From Amaranthus tricolor (Eukaryota > Streptophyta > Magnoliopsida > Caryophyllales > Amaranthaceae): DNA of 64,000 bases. How positions within the stretch are numbered: the first letter of the stretch is position 1; each line of letters opens with the position of its first letter. Below, piece by piece: positions 11,943 through 23,797 of this stretch. The stretch is taken from positions 13,222,239-13,286,238 of the forward strand of contig NC_080057.1 in NCBI RefSeq assembly GCF_026212465.1. Reading direction: 5' to 3'. Under the pieces are notes generated by a model. That model had not been told where the DNA came from and searched no databases. It worked only from the letters and a program-made list of their open reading frames with translations. A program made the position numbers and the translations under genes.

Positions 11943-12219
11943 ACCATGGAAACGTGATCTCCATACATGGACCAAGCCATCAAAGCCCAAGAACCATGAA
12001 TGTGGTGCACACAGCTCACTAGGATATGAGCGCAAGGTGGGCCAGTCACTAATCAGTGCTGATCAGTGCCCAAGCTAAGTGTTTTGGTTTTTAATTTTTG
12101 TTTTAAGAGGCATATTGTATAGCACGTGATGTTTATAGCCGTTAGCTAGCTACAAACCTATAAAAATAGGTTGTCTCTCATGTATATGGATTCAGTTTTG
12201 TGATTAATAAGAATTCTCA
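11943..12219. other. Unassigned spacer
   Basis: No gene. The stretch at 12160-12219 (CTATAAAAATAGG followed by a 'gtgattaataagaattctc' end) resembles the R/U5 part of some copia LTRs, so it may be a solo-LTR remnant. I could not find a matching second end. Confidence 0.35.
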
Positions 12220-12602
12220 CTTTATACGCAAAAGTGCCAAAAACGTTTACAAACCCTTAAAATCGCAACTTAACACGTGATTTCTAGTATATGACTATGA
12301 TTTTCAATTCTAACCACTTCAACACAATAATATATACCAAATAGCTTTGTGTGCCAGGTTTTGTGCAAAAAACACCAAGTACTTTATGCGCAAAAGTGCT
12401 AAAAACGCTTAATAAACACATAAAATCGCAACTTAACACGTAAGTTCTAGCATACGATAATGATTTTCAATTCTAACCACTTCAACACAATAATATATAC
12501 CGAATAATGTTGTGTGCCAAGTTTCGTGCAAATCAACCCAAGTTTGAGCTACTTTATGCGCAAAAGTGCCAAAAACGTTTAAAAACGCATAAAAACGAAT
12601 TT
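12220..12602. repeat. Tandem repeat, unit about 162-170 bp
   Basis: Two full units (12220-12381 and 12382-12551) and a partial third (12552-12602) each begin CTTTATRCGCAAAAGTGC and share 'aaaatcgcaacttaacacgt' and 'gattttcaattctaaccact'. The units are roughly 85% alike by eye. The unit length is in the range typical of plant satellites, but only 2.3 copies are present. Confidence 0.85.
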
Positions 12603-12703
12603 GTGTACCTTTATTGCTGTCCATTTTGGAAATGTGGCTCTGGATGTAGATCCCATTTGTCCACGCACTTTTTTCATTGTGCTGAAACGCATGGGATAAG
12701 TAA

Positions 12704-13148
<445 letters not shown>

Positions 13149-13179
13149 TTAATTAAATCAAATTGGTAAAATAATTAAT

Positions 13180-16149
13180 ATTACATACGCATTCAACAAC
13201 GCTTTGAATTTTGTGTTGCGACGGGCTTTGAGATTTTTGTAATGAGTCGATGACGTGCACAATGTTCGTTAAAGGACATATGACCAAAAGTATCCAATGC
13301 AAACGACAAACGCAAATTTAAAATCAACAAATTAGAGATTAGGTGACTTTAAAAATCAAAAGATAAGTTCAATTTCAAAAATAAAACTTACTCTTCCGTA
13401 TATGGAGCCAGAATGAACGTGTGTTTAGATGTAAGGGACTTAGTCAAAGCAGTCTCAATGTATGCTCTGACGTCATCTGGAGCATTTACACATTTAGTAC
13501 CCGAAATCGACTCAGGGCAAAACCATCAAATTTTTATTGGAGGTTCGCAAGAATTTAGCTCCTCGTAAACTGCACTAAACTCACGAATAAGAAAATTTTG
13601 TTAGTAATTCGGTTATTAAAACAATTAAAAAACAATGCCTAATTTGTAAGATAATGAGCATCACCTCATGTAGACATGAATAAGAGTTACGTTCAGCATC
13701 TCTTCTCTCAAAAATTGCCCAATGTCACTAGGACTAATAATTACAAACGGGCTTTCAAAAAAGCAGAATTGGTCCTTCTGCAGGTATACAACTATTGGGT
13801 CCTCCTCACGCAGGCGAGATGCACAAGTGTGCAGCCATTTGCAATCTTGAGAGAGATCGTTTAGCTCCGCATCAGTCAAAATTGGAGTGCTTGGCATCGA
13901 CTTTGACCCAGTCGACACCTTTTCTGAGGAATCGATCTCTTTCCAAGATCTCTTTGGACTCTTTTGCTATTTCAATTTATACAATTAAATTAGTGTAAGC
14001 ATGCAATTAAAAAAATAAAAATAAATAAGGTACAAATGATTCCTACCATGCTAGTGAATCGGACCCAAGCAAATGGCCATGTGACGAAACTACCTAGGGC
14101 GTCTGATAGTTTCTCAAGGCTCCATGCTGGCAATGGAACCGGGAGTGAGAAATCTTCAAACTCCTTTACAATAGTTTCCACGATCACACTGATGTGGCCA
14201 CTTGTAACAGGCATCAAATGCACTGTTTGGCCCTTTTTGGTTGGCTAAGCCACACCATATGCAACCTTAGTTAAGTCGCCATCACTAGCAACACCTAACT
14301 GAGGCAGCAAAAGAGCACAATGAGTCGCCTCCTGAAAATTGCGTCGTTTAGTATAATAAGCATCATAATAAAATATTAAAACGCGTTGCAATTTAAATTA
14401 ATAAGTGCTTATATATTTAAAAACTATGTACGTGTAGCACTGGCTCCGGAGTTGGCTCCGGATTTTGAGCAACGGAGTTTATGGTCTCCAATGTGGGATT
14501 TTCCCCTTCAGGGAAAGTAATGGGCTGGGGTGCTACGGGGGTAATGGGCTCGGGTGTTGGCTCGAGCAAAGCATTAGGATCCCCATGTTGACTTTCCTGA
14601 TCCTCGACAATTAGGGTTGCCAAGTCAGCAACAGGTGCTCCCATCTTCTGCAACACGGCGACCAGTTTGGCGAGAACGTCCTTTATAATATCTACTCGGA
14701 GGGTCGCTACTTCATCCCACAGCGTAGTTCGGGATTGAGTAGCAACACACTCTTTGCCGAATGCCTTCTGTAGCCCACGCGGACTCCTCCTTTTCCGACT
14801 ACCCGCCCACTGTGGTCTTTCCTTAAGACCATATGCAATGCGTCAACATTGCCTCTTGGCGTGAACTCCACCGTAGCTTCTTTTTCCTTCCAACCCATCT
14901 GTTCAAATAAAAAGTGACATATATAGCAATTAGTATAAGTAAATCAAAGCCAAAGAATACAAAACAAATCAAAAATATACTTAATAATTTCAAAACTCAC
15001 CACAGCATCAACAACCTTCTTCGTTCCCCGATCATTAATGGTAAATTTACCACTTGCATCTCGAGAAAGAAGCCCGCAATACCAATCATGCACCCGATCT
15101 CTAGCAGGAGTATTCACGAATGCGGAGGTAGTCGTAGATGAGGGCGTGGATGAACATTGATTGGGGTATAAACCCGCATCCACCCACTCTTTTCGGACCT
15201 CATCGTACGTTTTCTGGCCCAAGCGATGGTAAAACTTCCTTTTGCTTGCAGAATCAGAAGCTTTACCACGCTTTTCCTAATTAATCAATAGAAATCGAAT
15301 GTAATGTATTAGTTTAATGACTGAAGCAAAAAAAGTAAATCCAAATCAAAAACTATAATATAATATGAAATACTTACAACTTCTATGGGAATTGTTCTTT
15401 TGGAAACAAAGGCCTCCCAATCCCTCTTCGATATGTCACCCCATATTTCATAGGGCACCTTCGAAGGTGCTTGCTCTCCACCTTCGTTTCCCGTTTTGAT
15501 CCTTTTGGTCGTACGGGCACGGCTCTTCGTAAACCAGCCAGTTACTAGCTTGGATTTGAAATCTCTGAATCTTTCAGCAACAGCTAAAAGAAACACATTC
15601 TTCTTGTCCTCATCGCTCTCGATGTGGAAAAGATTCTACAAAAAAGAGTTATATTTATTACTTTCAATTAAATTAATTTTAAAATGAAACTAAATGAGTA
15701 AAAATAATAAAGTTGCTTACCACAGTATCATTCCATAGAGAGTTCTTCAGACCCTCTGGAACCTCGTTCCATGCGTGCAATATGGAAATCTTGCGGATAC
15801 ATAGGCCCACTTGTTTTCCATATTGCCTACGCCATTTTCCGCAGGGTTGACGCAATGTATTGTATTCCAAATGCATGGGTTCTGTGACTTTGAGGTTTTT
15901 CATAGGACCTCGCCGTTTTCTTTTCTTACTGGTAGTGGGAACATCCATTGGTGGGGCGTCTTCAGTCTCAAAATCATTGTCAATTGGTGGAGCGTCTTTA
16001 GACATATGCTCGTACCTCACAATGTGGTCCTCTTCAGTCTCAAAATCGTTGGGTATGCGAAACTGAAGGAAGCAATAGTACAATGATGAAGAAGACAAAC
16101 AAAATTGAAGACGATAGACAGTACAACGATGAAGAATCAACAGTAGCAA
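13180..16149 (-). pseudogene. CACTA-associated gene remnant with Ulp1-like protease domain
   Basis: At least eight exons can be chained on the minus strand with GT-AG boundaries, for example donors at about 15720, 15374, 14999 and 13391 and acceptors at about 15636, 14900 and 14332. Early exons show EPMHLEYNTLRQPCG and EVPEGLKNSLWND, then IWGDISKRDWEAFVSKR, typical of Ptta/En/Spm-type plant transposon proteins. Middle exons show LSDALGSFVTWPFAW. Late exons show ISPSDIGQFLREEMLN, YIETALTKSLTSKHTFILAPY and HWILLVICP followed by HVIDSLQ. The last pair is the catalytic His and Asp region of a C48 (Ulp1-like) cysteine protease. The segment that should hold the catalytic Cys is replaced by the (TA)n tract. 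In-frame stops occur near 14249 and 13555. No TNP2-type transposase is visible. Confidence 0.65.
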
Positions 16150-16299
16150 TGTGCGAAAATGGTGGGTTTTAGGAGGGCTTTTGATACAACAGTAAGTGTG
16201 AATAATGACTGGAACGTTTGAAAGGCGGGTGTTAATTTTAATTTTGATACAACAATAGCTACTGGAACGTCGTTCTTTTAATTTTTAAGAAACAATATT

Positions 16300-16568
16300 T
16301 TCTACGGGCTTTGAGGGAGAACCGCAGCAATTTCATTATAATGGCGCTTAATTGCTCCGGGCATCAAACAACCACAGCAAATAACAATAACATAATGAAG
16401 CAGTTAACAGTTATTTGCTGCTGTCACAAGCAAAACCGCAACAATTAATGTTGCCATGGAGTATTTTCTAATTATTTTTTTTTTCTAATTCTTTTTCCTA
16501 TTTATCGCTGCAAATATACAAAAACCATAGCAAATGATACGCATCAAATACGTTTTTTTCCACTAGTG
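16300..16568 (-). mobile_element. Right terminus and subterminal repeats of a CACTA-type transposon
   Basis: On the minus strand the end reads CACTAGTGGAAAAAAACG, starting at 16568, which fits the CACTA superfamily. Inside it, the motif 'aaccRCARCAAWT' recurs about four times (near 16320, 16370, 16434 and 16533), like the subterminal transposase-binding repeats of this class. The opposite end was not found; it may have been lost around the (TA)n and tandem-repeat region. Confidence 0.6.
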
Positions 16569-17869
16569 AAGTCCCGAAGAAAAATGTCTTGGGAGGGTGG
16601 GTATTTTAGTTCAGACTTTAATTTAATGTTTTTCTTCCGAGTCCCTAACATGCTAAACTAGGGATGAGACTTTTTTGTCTTCAAATTCTCATCTTAAAAG
16701 TCTCATCTTAAGGTCTCACATGCCCCATTCCCTCTTGCCAAACACCCTCTTAAGGCTTAGACACCTCAAATAATTTAAAAGAAGTTAAAGTTGGAAATTG
16801 GGGATAATTGTGTTTATTACCCTATGGGTTTATTGCATTGAACTTGGTGTTATTATCATTATTGTTCCCATGGTATTTTTTGATCATCGTTACGGTCAGC
16901 ATAGGGATATGCATACTTTACCTATAATGACCCGAATAGGACAGGCAACGTCTTAGGTTGGAGGTTGCCTTGGGATTAGTTTTCCCATGTGTATTCCTCC
17001 AAACATTGGTAACACTCTGGCGACCCGAATAGGATGGCAATGACATGAGTTATTAAATCGAAAATTCGAATATGAATTAAAATTGTTAGAGCATTTATGT
17101 ATTATAAGATGAACTCATTGCTTGTATGTAACCTATATAATGCACTATATGAAGTCTGTGACGTGCATTGGATTATGATCTTTGGAACGTGCAATGTGTT
17201 GTCATTCGACAACTAGCAGGTTTATTACAGGTAGGTTTGGAAGAGTGAGAACTGGACACTAGAACCTGTAATTGAACAATCTGATGAGTTTGATTATTAC
17301 TATATGTTTCATGAACTTTAATTTATTTTTCTATCGTAAGTACTTTTACCTTATAGACAATAAATGGTTTTGAGGAGGCCAAAAGGCTCTCGAGTTGTAA
17401 ACATTTAAGACTTTTTTTGAATTATTATTATTGATATCATTTAATTATTTCTTCGTCATTAGAACGTCATCGATCCTAGAATCGAGTTTAACTTATTTGT
17501 CCAACGTGTAACCTTTGAATTCTTATTTATATGTGAATATTCTGTTCACTTTAACTCTGACTATTACAATTGGTATCACAACCAACATTCTTTAACTGAT
17601 ATAAATAATATTGACCTTAGTAGAGAGATAGGGGATAGATTACTCGGGAAGAAATTGTTCAACGTGGTTTTTGTAGTATGCTTTGTGTGGTGAGACAATA
17701 GGGCTATTAATTTTTGGTAAGTTAAAGTTGTTTGGTTAGAGTTTTATATGTGATTGTAAAGTATCGTTTATTTATGAATCAAGGAGTATAGACAAAGGAA
17801 AAGCAGCCGTTGACCTCGTACTCCATAGGAGGACACAAGGGTCGAATATTTACCCGATGCCTATTTGGA
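16569..17869. other. Spacer with possible LTR and primer-site remnant
   Basis: No credible coding region. A short hairpin (GATGAGACTTTT at 16663-16674, with its complement at 16696-16707) is present. At 17571 the sequence TGGTATCACAACC resembles a tRNA-iMet primer site with mismatches, so the preceding sequence may be an old LTR. I could not place its ends. Confidence 0.3.
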
Positions 17870-19413
17870 GGGAGGTTCAGCACTATATTTAATACCATAA
17901 TCAATAGTACACAACAAGTATCTTAATATTCTTCATAGCACCATCCTATAATGGGGACGCAATTTGCTCATAAATTTACCAACTGCAAACATGCACGTTT
18001 TACAAATTTTAGACAAATTATAGCACATAGCTAGGAATCATATCATATTTAGACATAAAAGCAATTTTATCAAAATTAACATGTCCTAGTCTAACATGCC
18101 ACAAATATTGCATATCAACCTTTTCATTACTAGATGAAGTTTCAACATTACAAATAACATCTTTATTAAAATTTAAAGACAACTTAAAAAGACTATTAGA
18201 TAGATAAGCACGTCCTACAAACAAGTTAATTTTGGAGATAATACACCTATCCGCTTCAAACACTAGTTTGTAGCCTAATCGATTCAACACCGGACCCGAG
18301 ACAAGATTTCTACTAACTTTGGGTGCATAATAAATATCTCTTAAACCTAAGAGATTCCCCGAAGTAAATAATAGTTCAATTTGCCCTTTGCCTTGGACAA
18401 TGAAAAGGGCATTGCTTCCCATAAAGATATGCTCCCCATCAACCACCTTATGTAAGGTATTGAACCACCTTGTAGAATTGCACACATGTCTTAAAGCCCC
18501 CGAATCGATCCACCAAGACAAAGTATCATCTTGTATAACATCAAAGTAAGCATTCATTGAAGAAAAATTCAAGAATTTTTAATTAAAATTGCATGATCAC
18601 CTTGATTAGGAGGGTCCTTGCTTGTAGAAGCTTGACCACCATTTGCCTTCTTTTACTTGTTCTTGAAAACGAAGCAATTTTTATTTTGGTGTCGGGGCTT
18701 GCCACACTCCTAACACGCCTTTTCACCGGCGTTGGTGGTAGAATTAGTGGCATTTGCCTTGAAAGATGCATTTTTCTTTCTTTTCTCTCCGGAATGGGAT
18801 GGTTCTCCTTCGCAACCATGTTCATTGTACTAACATTTGGATATTTATCCTTTCGATTCTCTTGAATCCTTATGCTAGACTCAACAAATCTATGTTGTCT
18901 AAGATTAGGGAGTGTAATCTCCCATCTTTTATGTTTTAAAGCATGACTAACATCCCTTCTAGAAGGAGGTACTTTGCCTATAATGCTTGAAACAATAAAC
19001 ACTTCATCCATTTTAATTTCATGAAGTTTCATTTAGCATGTATTCTTTGTAGTTTATGAAATTAGTCAATGACGGGGCGATTCTCAACCATCTTATAAGA
19101 ATTAAAATTACTTGCAAGAAATTTCTTAGACCTAGCATCCTCCGCCGTGTTTTTGTTCTCCAATTAGAGTGATCTTGCATTCCATTGAGAATATGTCCCC
19201 GACAAATGAAGTAGCCATTTTCCCACTTACCTATCCTCCTTTCTTGTTCCAAGGTTTTGTTTTCCTCCTCATCCGGTTTGGGAGTGCTTATAACGTAGGT
19301 CACGTTCAATACTTGAGAAGGATCATCGTTTTCTTTTGCCAACGTCGAAAATTGACGCCAACCAACTTCTTCAACTTAGTGAAATTCGAAATTAGTTCTT
19401 TGATACTTGCCAT
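17870..19413 (-). pseudogene. Deleted copia gag-pol fragment
   Basis: It starts at an ATG at 19413 with ISNFTKLKKLVGVNFRRW, a copia Gag N-terminus, followed after a shift by VTYVISTPKPDEEENK. A Cys-rich, zinc-knuckle-like stretch near 18650-18710 is frame-shifted. The protease shows WWIDSGALRHVCNS (DSG active site), and the GAG pre-integrase domain ends with LWHVRLGHVNFDKIAFMSKY. The frame then passes directly into RILRYL and TIDYGIKYS (17890-17930), which belong to the region between reverse transcriptase and RNase H. Integrase and nearly all of the reverse transcriptase are therefore deleted. Confidence 0.75.
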
Positions 19414-19785
19414 CCCGAAGAAAATAATCAAAAAACATTACTACAAATAATAATTTGAAAAAAAAAATTACAATTTGGGGGAATTTGTATTTCCCTTTTG
19501 TTGATGGTAAAACCAAAACTTACGTAAATAACACTAAAAGAACTTGAAGATGCTTTTTGTAAGCTTGTGTTCACTTTCCTTTTGTGATATTTCCCCCACA
19601 AAAGTACTTGGATTTGAACTCGAAAATTCACAACGAGATACAAAATTAACTCAATATACCCTTAGTACTTAGGATATATAACTTAACAACATTGTGTTTG
19701 GATAATTTATAAACTTGGAAGATTAACAAAAAGTTCATAACGTTTTTTGGAAAGCAGAAGCAAGAGAGAAAGCAAGGATAGAATA
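19414..19785 (-). repeat. Leader and inner part of the 5' LTR of the deleted copia element
   Basis: Untranslated leader precedes the Gag ATG, followed by LTR sequence interrupted at 19785 by the young copia insertion. The other half continues at 30549. The LTR/leader boundary is uncertain because the primer site is degenerate. Confidence 0.5.
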
Positions 19786-21227
19786 TGTTGATTCAATTAG
19801 GAACGGGAACAGCAACAAGAGGGGGGGTGAATTGTTGTTGTTGTAAGTTTAAGCGATTGTGCCCTGTTTTTGCGGAATTATTCAAAATAAATAAAGCTTA
19901 AACTAAGAGCAAAATAATAAGAGAGACACACGATTTTACGTGGAAACCTTTTGGGCCTAAACAAAAGGAAAAACCACGACCACTTGGGATTTTCAAAAAC
20001 TCCACTATGTTTAAGGCAATTAGTTACAATCACAATAAACACCTTGCTTCACTCGAAGCGCAACACCTAGGCCGACTCCTCTTCTCTCTAATTGCTTTAC
20101 TCCAAGCAACAACCTTAGCTTCTCTACAAGCTAATCCTCTCTAGCTTCACTCAAAGCTATCTAATTTCCCCCCTTAGACTCACCCGAGTCTAATTACATA
20201 AACTCTCAAAAACCCTTACAAAAAGGATATAAATTCTCTAAAATAAATCAAAGAGTTGCATCAAGAAAATATTATAAATTAATTGGCAACTTTAAGAACA
20301 AAATATTTCTTGTAAAATCCAACAAAAACGTATGAAAAATACTTAAGCACAAAACGTTGGATTACTTCTCTCTTCACTTTAAAAACCGGAATTATCTTGC
20401 AATTTATAGAAAATAATATTCCTAAGAAAGTGGAATAATCCAATCCATCATCCTACTATCAAGAGATCATGGGAGTAATGTGGATTAAGCAAACACACGG
20501 TTATTTCCATAAGATTTGATTAAGTCAAATCGCACGTGTACATAAACAATAACCGCTGTTCCTTTAATAACCGCTGTTCCCTAAAGTAGCAGTTTTTTCA
20601 GTAGTAATTCCTGTTCCCCAAATTAATGGCTGGAACTTCATGCTATATTTAGAAAACGGTTAATCTTAGTGGGAATGATTGTTTGCTAATTTTTAGGAAT
20701 AAAAACCGGCTGAAAAGATTTGCTAAGACTAATTCAAAGTTAGTTAATTCTATTTTTAACAAATCCAAGATTTATTAAAAATAGATCCTAAAATAAAGGA
20801 TCTTAAAGAATTAAAACGTGAATCCATTTTATTCAATAAAAACGATTTGCCAATTAACTTAAATAAATTTTTACTGCAACAATTTAATTTAAAATACATT
20901 AACTAAAAATAATAATTAAAATATGATAATCAGAATTTTCAGTCAGCGTATTCAACCTTCAGCTCAGGAACAGTGTGCTGTCTCCAGACTTCAGTTTAGC
21001 TAGAACATCCAACTTGGGAACAGTAGATCTGCTGTCTCCATTTTACATCCCAAGCGATATACTTCTCCTAACATCAATTGAAACCTTTTGACATGTACGT
21101 TTCCATAAGCTAAGGCATAGGTACTATCAACAATCATAATCATAATCGGATATCGACCTGCACAATCTCTAAAAACATGTTTGCTTAAATAAAGTGTAGT
21201 CATCATCAAAACTCAAGAGGTCCAACA
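19786..21227 (-). repeat. 3' LTR of the young copia element
   Basis: Identical in length to the 5' LTR. U3 is at the high-coordinate side. It carries five CTGTTCC/GGAACAG motifs (20556, 20574, 20611, 20967, 21017) plus one at 19806 near its 3' end. A 69-residue open frame (21000-21209) occurs in both LTRs and is probably fortuitous. Confidence 0.95.
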
Positions 21228-21241
21228 AATTCCCCCTTTTT
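21228..21241 (-). promoter_or_regulatory. Polypurine tract of the young copia element
   Basis: The minus strand reads AAAAAGGGGGAATT directly before the 3' LTR. It is identical to the tract of the left copy at 1233-1246 and similar to that at 48046-48060. Confidence 0.88.
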
Positions 21242-22019
21242 GATGATGACAAACTTTTCAAACAAACTTAAAAACGAAATAGAGTAAAACCAATATTGAA
21301 GAGCATGTTCGAGATTAAAACAACTCTACATTACTTAGTAAATTAAATCGTTACAATATAATTTACCAAGCATACATTAAAAACAAATTACTCTATTAAT
21401 TAGAAATATGTAAAATAACTTAAGCATAATCAAAACATCGGAAGTAGTTTATAACTTAAGATTTCACATAGAACTAAAACAAAACAAAACTTACCAAACA
21501 AAACTTAAAGCACTGTAAGAACTTTTATCATAGCATTCAAGTAATCATCAGAGCATATAAATCATAACAATCAAAGTATGTATCTCGGTATGTATATCAG
21601 AGCTAAACTGAGCTAAACTTATTAATCATCAGAGCATCAGAGCATGAATATCAGAGCATAGCCACAGTTCCTAATGTTCAACAGAATAAATGTATATCAG
21701 ACTAAGCATACTCAAGCATTATTTAAGTTTGTGCCAAATATTCCCCCTTTTGACATCAATCAAAAAGAAGATAAGCAATCAAACCACAGCACTAAACATA
21801 TAGTTATAGTCAAAGAGAGAGTAAGGATGCACAAATTAAAAAGCAATAACAATGAATGCAAGCATGATAAGAAAAGATTAGCCAAACCTAACAGTTAGTA
21901 GCATATGTAAAAAGGTTTAACAAAGTTAACAATGTTTAAGAGGTGTACCCCAGCTGGTACCAAAAGAAAGAAATTGTTTAAAGACAGAGACAGCAGTAAT
22001 GAAAATAATAAAAGGGAAA
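21242..22019 (-). other. Noncoding region between third ORF and polypurine tract
   Basis: No gene. The stretch is AT-rich with repeated 'atcagagc' (minus: GCTCTGAT) units at 21547-21660. A second purine block, on the plus strand 'ttcccccttttgacatca' (21740-21757), matches the left copy at 604-620. Confidence 0.6.
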
Positions 22020-23513
22020 CTATGAAGCAGGAGCATCTTCATCAACATATTCCGTTTCCACCTCAACTGTATCCAATTTAGCGCCAAGACGAGCCTCCAT
22101 TTGAGTCATCTGGTCAGCTAATGAGGCTAGGGAAACACGAATCTCATCTTGAAATTTGAAGAAGCGATCCTGCAAATCATCAAGCTTGAGAAGAATGGAA
22201 TATAAGGGAGCAGTAGGAACGGTTGCCTGATCAAAGCTTTGTCTGTGAAATGATGGTGGTGGTGATCTTGGTGTTGGTGATGGTGGTGGTGGAGTGGTTG
22301 GCTTTGATGAGGGAAAACTATTGGGTTCAGCCCTAGAGTCATCATCAAGAGTAACATCAGGTCCCATCCCCTTGTCTTCTTCCTCCTTATCAGTAGGAAC
22401 AACCTCCTGTTCCTTAACTCCAGCTCCTTCTTTCTCCTGTTCCTCTTTTTCAACTTCTTTTTCCTGTTCCTCCTTCTCCACTTCTTCCTCTACTTCCTGT
22501 TCCTCCTTTTCCTTCCCCTCTTCCTCCTGTTCCTCATCATCAGAATCAATTTCAATCTGTTCCACAGCATTTTCAAGGATCCCTTCCTCATTTAATTTAA
22601 GGCGCAAGTTATTCAAACATTTTGCACCTATCATGTTACTGGGACCCATAGGAAAACTGTATTCTCCAAGTGGAACACCAAATTTTGAGAAAATCCAGGA
22701 CAATAAACCACCATAGCCTACCATACATCTTTTGGCTATACAATCATTTAAGTGCGAAATCATCAAGGAAGGAAAGTTAATCTTTATATTGTTCACCATA
22801 CAGTAAATCAAAGTGGCATCTCGAAGACTTACCTCACTACGTTTTGAATTTCGTGGTAAAATAAACCTTCGAGCAATGTTGTAAAGTAACTTGTGTAAGG
22901 GGGACAAAACATTGTGACTCACTTTACCTCTCTTTTGCCTAACACCTAAACATCTCCAAACATCCTTTTCATCAATCCCAGAAAACGCAATTTTTGACCC
23001 AACATAATAAACATCAAAACCAGTGGCTGGCACTCCTAGCCACTCTCCTAACGTCAAACTATCAAATTCAATTTCAATTTCTTTAATTGAACTGAAACAA
23101 ACTCCATCATTAATAGAGAAGTTAGAGATGAACTCACGCATAATTTCTGGGTAAATGGGATTGCAGCAGTAATCGCACATGAGTGATTCCCAATGTTGAG
23201 TTTGTAGAATTTTGTGAAATTGAGGAAAGTTTGCAGTCTCATACCATTCTTTGTCAAGGCCAAAGCCAACTGACATTTCTTTGGAAAGTTCCTCAGCGTT
23301 TAAGTAGTGGGTTACCTTCATTTTCTTTACAGAACGTGTTGGAGGTTTCTTGGATCCTCTTGATCTCTTACTGCTTGCATGTATTTTCGGGGAGATGGGG
23401 GTTCCCTCCTGTTCTTTTGATGAAGACTCAGGCTTAGGAGTGTGAGAAGGTGGGTAGATGACTTGAAGAGGTACAGGTTGCTTCATTTTAGGACTCTGAT
23501 TCTTGGTCTTCAT
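22020..23513 (-). CDS. Third ORF of the young copia element, plant transposon protein domain
   Basis: An intact 497-residue ORF starts at ATG 23513. Residues 1-75 are basic and Ser/Pro-rich (KKPPTRSVKKMK). Residues 80-300 form a globular domain with EEMSVGFGLDKEWY, YPEIMREFISNF, LTLGEWLGVP, SPLHKLLYNIARRF and GGLLSWIFSKFGVPLGEY, which fits the 'putative plant transposon protein' family. Residues 320-385 are strongly acidic with EKEEQE-type repeats. A Pro-rich linker and a helical tail follow. No signal peptide or membrane helix is seen, so an envelope role is not supported. It occupies the place of the env-like ORF in SIRE elements. Decayed versions in the copies at 1-328 and 48725-50537 show that the domain is a fixed part of the family. 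Function unknown; RNA- or chromatin-related roles are only guesses. Confidence 0.88.
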   Translation of the reverse strand: MKTKNQSPKMKQPVPLQVIYPPSHTPKPESSSKEQEGTPISPKIHASSKRSRGSKKPPTRSVKKMKVTHYLNAEELSKEMSVGFGLDKEWYETANFPQFHKILQTQHWESLMCDYCCNPIYPEIMREFISNFSINDGVCFSSIKEIEIEFDSLTLGEWLGVPATGFDVYYVGSKIAFSGIDEKDVWRCLGVRQKRGKVSHNVLSPLHKLLYNIARRFILPRNSKRSEVSLRDATLIYCMVNNIKINFPSLMISHLNDCIAKRCMVGYGGLLSWIFSKFGVPLGEYSFPMGPSNMIGAKCLNNLRLKLNEEGILENAVEQIEIDSDDEEQEEEGKEKEEQEVEEEVEKEEQEKEVEKEEQEKEGAGVKEQEVVPTDKEEEDKGMGPDVTLDDDSRAEPNSFPSSKPTTPPPPSPTPRSPPPSFHRQSFDQATVPTAPLYSILLKLDDLQDRFFKFQDEIRVSLASLADQMTQMEARLGAKLDTVEVETEYVDEDAPAS

Positions 23514-23760
23514 GGATGTTTTGAGAGGGAAAAGAAAGAATAATGGAGAAAATGACGGTTTAGGGTTGAGTGAAAGGGAAAGGTTAGTGAAGATGAAATG
23601 AAAGATGGGACGAGTGGGAGTAATTATACCTGATGAAGTGACGTGCTAGAGGCAGTTATCAAATCAAGACAATTGATTTTGAATTGTGAAAATGGAGTAT
23701 GTTGAGATTCAACTCCTACTTAAAAGAACTGCTGGAAAAAAAATTTATATATAATTTTTT

Positions 23761-23797
<37 letters not shown>

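Noticed and set aside
11291..12035. Cluster of short ORFs on both strands
   Set aside because: They lie inside the Athila LTR, overlap each other and show no family features.
12047..12072. CACTAATCAGTGC as left end of the CACTA element
   Set aside because: It matches the right end only in CACTA, not in the following bases, and its flank does not match a 3-bp duplication with 16569-16571.
16663..16707. Hairpin GATGAGACTTTT / AAAAGTCTCATC as a MITE or RNA gene
   Set aside because: The arms are only 12 bp and no target duplication or wider structure was found.
21000..21209. 69-residue ORF present in both LTRs of the young copia element
   Set aside because: Its duplication follows from LTR identity. 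It lies in U3 upstream of the TATA box and shows no conserved pattern in the left copy.
22294..22716. 140-residue Ser/Cys-rich ORF on the plus strand
   Set aside because: It is antisense to the acidic-repeat part of the intact third ORF; the composition is a shadow of that coding sequence.
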